This document shows positions 17,242 through 24,902 of a stretch of DNA of 64,000 bases, in pieces. Origin of the DNA: Mesorhizobium shangrilense (GTDB taxonomy: Bacteria > Pseudomonadota > Alphaproteobacteria > Rhizobiales > Rhizobiaceae); assembly GCF_040537815.1 (NCBI RefSeq), contig NZ_JBEWSZ010000008.1, forward strand, positions 1-64,000, given 5' to 3'. The position numbers and the translations under genes are program-made. Below the pieces are notes generated by a model. That model ran no database searches, was not told the DNA's origin, and saw only the letters and a program-made list of their open reading frames with translations. Positions within the stretch are counted from its first letter, which is position 1; each line of letters begins with the position of its first letter.

Positions 17242-18437
17242 GCGATTGCCGCCAGTCGCGTCAACAGAATATCATTGGCACCTTCGGTTTTGGCTAGAGC
17301 GTAGGCCAAAACGGCATGCACTTCATCGATCTGTCGATCGGTTATATTGGTCGAACACGGGAGAGGTAGAACCCTTCGCCATAGGGCGTCCGCCACGGGG
17401 TAAAGATCATCGGTGGAGAGACCTGCCTGCTTCAACGAGCTGAGAAGCGGAGCATAGGCCTCTTGGAGGTGCATCGGTTTCCAAAAGAGTCGAACGCCAA
17501 TACCACGGGAGTTGAGCACGGAAACGACATCGCGAATATCTGTTTCAGGCCGTAAGACTACACCGGAAAACCAATCGCCGCGCTCCGCCAAGCGGTGTCG
17601 TGGAAATACGTCCAGATCGTGCTTGTGCGCAAAAAGATCGTGCCGCGCCCGTATTCTCGCCTTGGCTGCGATGAAACTATCTAGGCGTGCGATCTGCGAA
17701 CGCCCGAGAGCCGCTTCGATATTGGTCATCCGCTCGTTGAAAGCGGGCCTATCATGATCATAATTGACTCCCAACCGCCCAGTCGACGCCAAGCTTCTTG
17801 CTGCTGCGATGAAACCGTCGTCACCCACGATGGCCCCGCCGCCGCCCGTGGTCATGGTCTTGTTGCCATTAAAGGAAAACGTCGTTGCGTCGGCGAGCCC
17901 TCCGACTGGGCGCCCATCAAAGGTCGAACCGATTGCCGCGGCCGCATCGGCAACAATCCGGATCCCATGGCGTTCAGCGAACACCTTGACATCGGTCATG
18001 TCGATCGGGTTTCCCATTGGGTACACAACTATGATTGCCCTCGGTTTGGGCAGGCCAACCGCAACCAGTCGGCTGACCATCTGTTCCGCGTGATTAATGT
18101 CAATTGCCCAAGTTGCCAGGTCGATGTCCACGAAGATCGGGTCAGCCCCCGCTGAGTGGATCGCGTTGGCGGTAGCAACGAAAGTGTATGTCGGACATAG
18201 CACCAGATCGCCGCGGCCGATCCCTAAGGCCCTCAACGCGATCATGAGAGCGGCAGTCCCAGAGGCAACCGCTACGGCAGAGGAGGTGCCGCTAGCAGCG
18301 GCAACAGCTTGCTCGAATGCAGGAACATCGGGGCCAACGGAAGACACCCAACCATCGGTCATTGCGGTATGGACAGATGCGATGTCCTCGGGACCAATAT
18401 TAGGTACGGCGAGCGGGATAGTGGAGACGGTTTGCAT
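17238..18437 (-). CDS. legC: LegC-like sugar aminotransferase (DegT/DnrJ/EryC1)
   Basis: 399-residue PLP enzyme of the DegT/DnrJ/EryC1 family. The PLP lysine is K193 in FSFNGNKTMT, followed by GGGGAI, and Asp164 in VADAAAAIG is placed to contact the pyridine nitrogen. The N-terminal segment DGWVSSVGPDVPAFE matches the LegC subgroup. It transfers an amino group to C4 of the 4-keto-6-deoxy nucleotide sugar made by LegB. It starts 2 bp after legB and overlaps neuA by ATGA. Confidence 0.92.
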   Translation of the reverse strand: MQTVSTIPLAVPNIGPEDIASVHTAMTDGWVSSVGPDVPAFEQAVAAASGTSSAVAVASGTAALMIALRALGIGRGDLVLCPTYTFVATANAIHSAGADPIFVDIDLATWAIDINHAEQMVSRLVAVGLPKPRAIIVVYPMGNPIDMTDVKVFAERHGIRIVADAAAAIGSTFDGRPVGGLADATTFSFNGNKTMTTGGGGAIVGDDGFIAAARSLASTGRLGVNYDHDRPAFNERMTNIEAALGRSQIARLDSFIAAKARIRARHDLFAHKHDLDVFPRHRLAERGDWFSGVVLRPETDIRDVVSVLNSRGIGVRLFWKPMHLQEAYAPLLSSLKQAGLSTDDLYPVADALWRRVLPLPCSTNITDRQIDEVHAVLAYALAKTEGANDILLTRLAAIA

Positions 18438-18439
18438 CG

Positions 18440-19468
18440 TTAGACTTCGTAGCGGCCAGGGTTGTAAAGAGCGAGATTAGCGGGATCGCGGAACCAGGCG
18501 ATCGTTTCTTCCAAACCGCGCTCAAAGCCGTCAAGACCACCGTAGATCGGCCTCCAACCTGCCCTGGTAAGCGCAAGACCATTGTCGCCCCAGAGGCGCT
18601 CGACCTCGCTTGCTTCTGGACGCAGGCGGGCCGCGTCAATCTCGATCGTAATCTCTACACCCATCTTGTGGGCGATCAGTTTCACCGCTTCACCGACCGA
18701 GATCTCATAATTTGATGCGAGATTGGTCACATGCCCAATCGATTTCGCCGATTTGGCGAGTGCTATGAAGCCAGAAACTGTATCCTTTACATAATTGAAG
18801 TCCCGCGTCGGCCGCGTATCCCCGAGCTTGATCGATGTGATCCCAGCAGCAATTTGCGTGATAATCGTCGGCAAGACGGCTCGAGCCGATTGTCTAGGGC
18901 CGTATGTGTTAAACGGGCGAACCACCGAAACTGGAGTGTCGAAGCTCTTGTGGTAGGATAGCGCTATCATATCTGCCCCAATTTTAGAGGCTGAATACGG
19001 ACTTTGCGCCTGCAGCGGATGGTCCTCCGTTATCGGAACGGCACGTGCGGTGCCGTAAACCTCACTAGTCGATGTGACTATACAACGTTCGACAGAATTA
19101 GACCGCGCCGCTTCAACAACGTTGGCGGTCCCACCAACATTAGTCTCCAAGTAGGCCTGTGGAGCTACATATGAATAGGGTATAGCGATCAACGCGGCGA
19201 GGTGGAAGACCACGTCGATGTCCTTCGTGATCGTGTTCACAAAGAATGGGTCGCGGATGTCGCCCGGACGGTAATCAATCGCCTCGCGGATGTCACGAGC
19301 AGCATGGTCGAGCCATCCTTTCGTACCAAGTGAATTGTAGATTGTGAGGGCCCGGACATTTGCGCCTTGGCGAACAAGCTCCTCGGTGAGATGCGAACCG
19401 ATGAATCCGTCCGCGCCAGTCACCAGAACTCTTTTGCCTGAAATTGTTAAAATGTCGTCTATCCGCAT
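18440..19468 (-). CDS. legB: LegB-like NAD-dependent nucleotide-sugar 4,6-dehydratase
   Basis: 342-residue extended short-chain dehydrogenase. The Rossmann motif GADGFIG lies at residues 18-24. Catalytic Tyr158 and Lys162 are in SPYSASKIGAD, with TSTSEVYG at ~132-139. The segments FHLAALIAIPYSY and RPFNTYGPRQSARAV are hallmarks of LegB rather than of the inverting PseB. It converts GDP- or UDP-GlcNAc to the 4-keto-6-deoxy sugar, the first committed step to legionaminic acid. It overlaps ptmE by 10 bp. Confidence 0.92.
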   Translation of the reverse strand: MRIDDILTISGKRVLVTGADGFIGSHLTEELVRQGANVRALTIYNSLGTKGWLDHAARDIREAIDYRPGDIRDPFFVNTITKDIDVVFHLAALIAIPYSYVAPQAYLETNVGGTANVVEAARSNSVERCIVTSTSEVYGTARAVPITEDHPLQAQSPYSASKIGADMIALSYHKSFDTPVSVVRPFNTYGPRQSARAVLPTIITQIAAGITSIKLGDTRPTRDFNYVKDTVSGFIALAKSAKSIGHVTNLASNYEISVGEAVKLIAHKMGVEITIEIDAARLRPEASEVERLWGDNGLALTRAGWRPIYGGLDGFERGLEETIAWFRDPANLALYNPGRYEV

Positions 19469-20568
19469 AGTACAGCAGCCTTAGTCTCCTTGAGTACCAT
19501 GACCTTGGCGCTCTCAATGGATAGCTCGTGACGGTGGTGGCCGGCCTCGACTTTAATTCGAGCGCGCTCGAGATCTGGCAGCGTTCCGACGTCAATCCAG
19601 TCCTCGATCAACGGAAACGCGCCGACTCGAAACCCGAGTGGAATTAGAGTTTCGATCAGAGACGGCATATCGACTTTACCCGCTGGGACGTGCTCCAGGA
19701 CCGACGGTGACAAGACATAGATCGCGACGTTGATCTGGTGGATGATTTTTGGCTTCTCGCGAATGCGGGAGATAAGCCCGTCGACCTGATCGATGACGCC
19801 AAATTGCATCTGGATAGGAAAGGGACGGACGCTAACGGTGATGTCATAACCTGCCGCGTTGTGGAACTCGACAAGGCGGCCGAACTGCGCAGTGGTTATG
19901 ACATCGCCGTTGACAACGAGGAGGGGGTGTTTGATCTCGCGAGGTAGCAGCGAAAGGCAGCCCGCCGTACCAAATGGCGTGGTTTCCTTGAGATAGCGAA
20001 CGCGAGCACCGAACGAAGATCCATCGCCAAAATGGTTCGTTACCACATCCCCTTCGAAGAAGAGTGACACGAAAATATCGCTGATGCCATTGTCTACCAA
20101 ATTGTCGAGCAAATGCTCGGCGATGGGCTTGCCGCCAACATCCAGCATTGGCTTAGGTGTGGTCTTTGTCAAATCGCCGAGCCTGCGTCCGAAGCCGCCT
20201 GCCATTATTAGTCCGTGCGCGTCGAGCCTCGTGGGGCTCGGCATGCGAATCTCTGTGTGTACAATACGATGCCCAGGCTCGTCATATTTCGCCTCAATGT
20301 GTGGGAAGCGGCTTTTAAGAGCCACGCGCGCAGGCGTTCGGCACTTGCGCTCTATCTCGTCATAAGAAGATAGCAAAAGCTCGATGCAGGTTTGGTCGTC
20401 AATGCCTAGCGCGAGCAGACGGCGCCACTCATGATGGTGGATTTCGGCCTGCAGACATTGCTCTTCGTCGACGACGAACATGTTCTCGAAAGTCGTCTCG
20501 GCGAAAAACGCAGTTACGCTCGAAGCCTTCTGATCAGCCCGTACAACACCAAGCATAAGCTCCCCCAT
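19459..20568 (-). CDS. ptmE: PtmE-like sugar-1-phosphate nucleotidyltransferase
   Basis: 369 residues. The C-terminal ~245 residues are a nucleotidyltransferase with LIMAGGFGRRLGDLTKTTPK (residues 120-139, with the G-G-x-G-x-R-L and PKP signature) and VNGDVIT carrying the metal-binding Asp. The ~115 residues in front include FVVDEEQCL, a CBS-like strand pattern. PtmE of Campylobacter has N-terminal CBS domains, but this region is shorter than a full CBS pair. PtmE makes GDP-GlcN from GlcN-1-phosphate at the start of the legionaminate route. This is the first gene of the eight-gene minus-strand operon, and its promoter must lie in the AT-rich stretch above 20568. Confidence 0.85.
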   Translation of the reverse strand: MGELMLGVVRADQKASSVTAFFAETTFENMFVVDEEQCLQAEIHHHEWRRLLALGIDDQTCIELLLSSYDEIERKCRTPARVALKSRFPHIEAKYDEPGHRIVHTEIRMPSPTRLDAHGLIMAGGFGRRLGDLTKTTPKPMLDVGGKPIAEHLLDNLVDNGISDIFVSLFFEGDVVTNHFGDGSSFGARVRYLKETTPFGTAGCLSLLPREIKHPLLVVNGDVITTAQFGRLVEFHNAAGYDITVSVRPFPIQMQFGVIDQVDGLISRIREKPKIIHQINVAIYVLSPSVLEHVPAGKVDMPSLIETLIPLGFRVGAFPLIEDWIDVGTLPDLERARIKVEAGHHRHELSIESAKVMVLKETKAAVLCG

Positions 20569-20869
20569 AACATTTGCTGGTCAATCGACCAGCTCCCATG
20601 CGGGTTAAGGTTAATCACAGACAATACTTCATTGCTTCGGGATCACGTAAGAATACATGCCGTCCGATTTTCATTATGATTCAGAGCTTATTACGCATAT
20701 CTAATATTACAGCGTTGTCTCTAAATCCATCCTCAGGCTTATCTTCAGACGCTTGTTTGTATTTGCGATTGCGCCGGCCTTATGGCAATTCATATTTGCT
20801 GAGTCAAGCTTGTCATGAATAATAGAATGTGCAATTTGTATGCCGTCTAATTGTCTGCGCGATCTTACT

Positions 20870-21013
20870 TTTATCGGCAGGAAAAACAACTGAGAGTGGA
20901 AGCAGTATTACAGTTGCGTTTCATGATTTCTTGCCATTTTTCCCATTCCTCCACGGAAGACTAAAGGGGGTTATTGGCGATGATTGAATCGATTGAAATG
21001 ACATTGGAGATAT
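20870..21013 (+). repeat. Left copy of ~150-bp inverted repeat
   Basis: On the plus strand this stretch shows the ordered blocks cttttatcg, agcagtattacagttgcg, gggttattggcgatg, aatcgattga and acattggagatat. The reverse complement of 29073-29214 shows the same blocks in the same order with few differences. Similarity is highest in the ttattggcgatg block. The two copies face each other across 8 kb containing glmS, kpsC and the export gene. A partial third copy (agtattacagttgc) occurs at 28627-28650. Confidence 0.65.
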
Positions 21014-22178
21014 GAGCCTCGTCACTACGAGGTGAAGTCCCGGATCAGGGGCTTGCCCTCAGGAACACGTGGCGATTTCGGCCGGACTATTCCCTGAAGG
21101 CCTGCTCCGGGACGAGCATCGCAGGACCGGTTGGACGCGCGCCGAGGCTGCGGCTGCCCCCGGGCCGTCGCGCCAATAGGCCATTCTCGGAAGGGTCAAA
21201 TGGGATGCAGACGCTGCCCCCTTGCCAAGGACGGGTTTCGTTATGGTCGAGGCGCAGTTTGTTCTCCGCCGCAAGAAGGCCTTGCTCGATAATCCTGTGA
21301 CATTGCTGCACTGGGATAAGTGTTTCGATGTTGGTCCCCGCGCTGGAAACCATGTTGAAAAGAGAACCTGGTTCGCATCGCGTCAGCTCAAGAGTCCTGG
21401 AGACGGCAAATGCCCCCGCACGCCCTTGCCGAGCACCCTGCCGACCAAACAGCAACAGTAACCTCATGTTTCAATCATGAAATTGCCCGTGAAAAAGGGC
21501 TCCCAGTGGTCTTCTGAATGGAGGCCGGAAAGCAGCCGGATTCGTCTGGATCGGGAGAAATGAGGAGATGGTCATGCGACAAAATGCCGTAATCGGTTTC
21601 AGTGGGGTCCGATTATCCTGATCGATCGAGCCACTCATCGGCGGTCGCCGGCAAGACGCGATCGCAGCGGCGGACGTTTCTGGCAACAGGTAGCTATCGA
21701 AGCGACGGCATGCTGATGACCGCGTGACCGGGACATCGCCCGAGCGCGCAACTTGTTACGAAGATGGGCCAGGGTAGACTTTCCGTAGAGGCGGCGATTG
21801 ATCTTGCTATCCGCTCCGTCACGAACTTGCGCCATTCTTTCTTGAACGGTCTTAATGTTCCCTGTCAAGGCTGAAGGCGAGAGGGAACAACTGCTTGGCG
21901 CGAGTGTGCAAAGCAGTCAGATTGGCTGGAACTGCACAGGGGCCGGGGGTGGAGCTCAGAGACGACGGTTCATCAGACTCTCATCCGCGGGTTGGATACC
22001 GCCTTCCGTGTCTTCGGCTCGGGGCTTTCCTCGGGTCTAGAGGGCGGGCGTCGGGCGGATTGGGCTCAGCGACATAACTAGCGACGGGAGTTTCCCCACC
22101 GTGGCACCACCCCCAGGCCCTGTACAGCGGGCTGGATCGGAGACTCCAATGACCCACAGGAAGGCGGCCATCTCGCCC

Positions 22179-22268
22179 GACTTCACCCGTGCGGCCGCCC
22201 TCGGCGATCGCCACCGCATGCTTCTTCTTGGCTACATCAAACGCGACAAATGCTTCGTTATACTCTCC
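22179..22268 (-). pseudogene. IS110-family transposase N-terminal remnant
   Basis: Read on the minus strand, this segment encodes GEYNEAFVAFDVAKKKHAVA and then IAEGGRTGEV. It is the start of IS110-family transposases, including the first Asp of the DEDD site in FDVAKKKH. Downstream the frame departs from the family at once, so only ~30 residues remain. It is evidence of a former IS110 element between the legionaminate operon and glmS. Confidence 0.65.
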
Positions 22269-22836
22269 GATGGGTCGTCCTCCGTGCGTGAGGATCGGCT
22301 CGGCCTATCCGAGCTTCCCTCGTTCTTAATCGCCCGTAATGGCGGGCCACCGATCTCAGGCCCTCGGAACATGACGTCTATCTAGGTGTGTCGGGCGGAG
22401 CATGCGCTTGCCCCGATCTGTTCAGTTCGCAAAGGATACGGATCGCGGCAAGCTTGGGTATGCGACGGCATGTGCCAGAATGCGAAAGGGCAGGCTTACT
22501 ACGCGGTCTTGGCCCCACAAAATCACGACTCGTCAGCGCAGAAGTTGGCCGTTGGTTTGTTCGATATGGATCCGCCAAGAGATCGCGCGCTGACTTTCTC
22601 CCACGCCCTGCCCCATGCCCGTGCCTCTTACCTTGAAAAGGCGATGCCCAGGGCGAGCATGGCGTGGTCTTCGGCCGCATGGAACGCTTTAACGGCCTCC
22701 AGCATGGTTCACCCCGACCACATCGGACTGGCCAGCGAGGCGGATAACCTGCGGTCGAATTGGTATAGCGCTTGCCCATGGTTGCTGGAACGGCAGAACA
22801 GCGCCTTTGTTGCGCCGCCACACCTTTCCGACCTTT

Positions 22837-22872
22837 GGCGATCCGCTAGCCCCAGGCGATCCGCTAGCCCCA
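22837..22872. repeat. Perfect 18-bp tandem duplication
   Basis: The 18-bp unit ggcgatccgctagcccca occurs twice head to tail (22837-22854 and 22855-22872) with no mismatch, 87 bp beyond the glmS stop. It looks like a recent slippage or insertion-excision scar. Confidence 0.85.
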
Positions 22873-22958
22873 CTGGAGACGCGGGTTGCAGCGCAACATT
22901 AGTGAACCGCAGCCCGGTTTGGAACTGCGAAGTTTTTAAAGACGGCGTGTTGCCGCAG

Positions 22959-24782
22959 CTATTCCACCGTCACCGATTTCGCCAGATTGCGCGGCTGGTC
23001 GACATCGGTGCCCATGAAGTCGGCAGTGAAATAGGCGAGCATCTGGATCGGTAGCGCATAGATGATCGGCGAGATGATTTCCGGCACGTCCGGCAGTACG
23101 ATCGTCTCCATCGTCTTGACGCTCGTAAGTGCCGCACCCTTGCTGTCGGTGATCAGGATGATCTTGCCGCCGCGCGCCGCCACTTCCTGCATGTTCGACA
23201 CGGTCTTTTCGAAGATGCGATCATGCGGCGCGATGACGATGACAGGCATGTTCTCGTCGATCAGGGCGATCGGCCCATGCTTCAGCTCGCCCGCGGCATA
23301 GCCCTCGGCGTGGATATAGGAGATTTCCTTGAGTTTGAGCGCCCCCTCCATGGCCAGAGGGAAATTGGTGTCGCGGCCGAGATAAAGCACGTTCTTGTAA
23401 TGGGCGAGGTCGCGCGCGATCTTTTCGATCTGATGGTCGAGCTTCAGCACCTGGTTGGCATAGCGCGGCGCTTCCGACAGCTCGCGCACAAATGTCTTTT
23501 CCTGCTCGCGTGAAATCGTGCCGCGCGCCACGCCGGCGCGCACGGCAAGCGATGCCAGCACCGAAAGCTGGCATGTGAAGGCCTTGGTCGAGGCAACGCC
23601 GATCTCCGGGCCGGCGAGCGTCGGCAGCACCACGTCGGATTCGCGCGCCATGGTCGATTCGCGGACATTGACGACCGCGCCGATCTTCATCCCGGCCTTG
23701 CGGCAGTAGCGCAGTGAGGCCAGCGTGTCAGCGGTCTCGCCCGATTGGGAGATGAAGAAGGCGGCATCGTTCGCAGACAGCGGCATTTCGCGGTAGCGGA
23801 ACTCCGAGGCGACATCGATGTCGACCGGCAGCCGGGCGTAGCGCTCGAACCAGTATTTGCCGATCAGGCCGGCGAGATATGCGGTGCCGCAGGCCGAAAT
23901 CGCCAGCCGGTCGATCTTGGCGAAATCAAACGGCAGGTCGAGCGGCTTGGACACGCCACCGACGAAGTCGATATAATTCGCCAGCGTGTGCGAGATCACC
24001 TCGGGCTGTTCATGGATTTCCTTCTCCATGAAATGGCGCCGGTTGCCCTTGTCGACCATGAAGCTGGTCGACAGCGACTGCTGCCGCTTGCGCTCGACTT
24101 GTCTGCCGTCTATGTCGAAGATGGCGACGCCGCCACGGCGCACCACCGCCCAGTCGCCGTCTTCCAGATAGGTGATCGAATTGGTGAATGGCGCCAGCGC
24201 AATGGCGTCGGAACCCAAAAACATCTCGCCATCGCCGTGGCCGACGGCCAGAGGCGGGCCATTGCGGGCGCCGACGATGAGATCCTCGTCGCCCTTGAAC
24301 ATAATCGCCAGCGCAAAGGCGCCTTGCAGCCGCTTCAGCGCCTGATGCGCGGCCTCGACCGGCTTCAGCCCCTTGGCCAGTTCGCGCGCCACCAAATGGG
24401 CGACGACCTCGGTATCGGTCTGCGAAGAAAATTCGTAGCCATCACGCTTCAGTTCGTCGCGCAATTCAGCAAAGTTCTCGATGATGCCGTTGTGGACGAT
24501 GGCGACGCCGTCGGAAAAATGCGGATGGGCATTGGTCTCGTTGGGCACGCCATGCGTTGCCCAGCGCGTGTGGCCGATGCCGATCGTGCCGTCGAGCGGA
24601 TCGTCCTTGAGCCGGCGCTCGAGGTTGATCAGCTTGCCTTCGGCACGGCGGCGGGCAAGCTGACCATGCTCGATGGTGGCGACACCGGCCGAGTCATAGC
24701 CGCGATATTCGAGCCGCTTCAGCGCGTCGACGATGAGCGGTGCAACCTGCGAGTGGCCGACGATTCCAACGATACCGCACAT
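22959..24782 (-). CDS. glmS: Glutamine-fructose-6-phosphate aminotransferase
   Basis: 607 residues from ATG 24782 (MCGIVGIVGH). Cys2 becomes the N-terminal nucleophile of the glutaminase domain after Met removal; an in-frame start five codons upstream would block it. The glutaminase domain (residues 1-~220) carries GHTRWATHG and HNGIIENF. Two SIS domains follow, with SACGTAYLAG, FISQSGETADT, EISYIHAEGYAAGELKHGP and a C-terminal DQPRNLAKSVTVE. It makes glucosamine-6-phosphate, the precursor of GlcNAc for the cell and of the legionaminate route, where Campylobacter uses the paralogue PtmF. Codon use is visibly more GC-rich than in kpsC next door, suggesting a separate origin, possibly a copy of a housekeeping glmS. 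It lies 120 bp beyond kpsC. Confidence 0.95.
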   Translation of the reverse strand: MCGIVGIVGHSQVAPLIVDALKRLEYRGYDSAGVATIEHGQLARRRAEGKLINLERRLKDDPLDGTIGIGHTRWATHGVPNETNAHPHFSDGVAIVHNGIIENFAELRDELKRDGYEFSSQTDTEVVAHLVARELAKGLKPVEAAHQALKRLQGAFALAIMFKGDEDLIVGARNGPPLAVGHGDGEMFLGSDAIALAPFTNSITYLEDGDWAVVRRGGVAIFDIDGRQVERKRQQSLSTSFMVDKGNRRHFMEKEIHEQPEVISHTLANYIDFVGGVSKPLDLPFDFAKIDRLAISACGTAYLAGLIGKYWFERYARLPVDIDVASEFRYREMPLSANDAAFFISQSGETADTLASLRYCRKAGMKIGAVVNVRESTMARESDVVLPTLAGPEIGVASTKAFTCQLSVLASLAVRAGVARGTISREQEKTFVRELSEAPRYANQVLKLDHQIEKIARDLAHYKNVLYLGRDTNFPLAMEGALKLKEISYIHAEGYAAGELKHGPIALIDENMPVIVIAPHDRIFEKTVSNMQEVAARGGKIILITDSKGAALTSVKTMETIVLPDVPEIISPIIYALPIQMLAYFTADFMGTDVDQPRNLAKSVTVE

Positions 24783-24902
24783 GCAGACAGCCCCCAATTC
24801 CCCATGGAAAACCAGCGAAAAGATTCGCCGACGATATAAAATAGAATCCGCATATTAGATACTTAAGTTAGCTTCGACCTCAACAATATCGCTTGAATAC
24901 TT

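Larger units (their letters stand above)
20569..22958. other. Non-coding/remnant region between ptmE and glmS
   Basis: About 2.4 kb without a convincing intact gene. The first ~400 bp are AT-rich and should contain the ptmE promoter. Positions 20870-21013 hold one arm of a long inverted repeat whose partner lies at 29073-29214. An IS110 transposase remnant is visible at 22179-22268 (minus) and an 18-bp tandem duplication at 22837-22872. Open frames elsewhere (for example 22378-22821 minus, 22386-23054 plus) have no recognisable motifs and strong compositional bias. The region looks like an IS graveyard. Confidence 0.6.

Noticed and set aside
22378..23054. Open frames on both strands left of glmS (147 aa minus, 222 aa plus)
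   Set aside because: They overlap each other, have skewed composition and carry no recognisable motif. One runs into the antisense of glmS. Possibly old transposon debris, not a supported gene.
23745..24839. 364-aa plus-strand frame opposite glmS
   Set aside because: Antisense shadow; glmS on the other strand is unmistakable.
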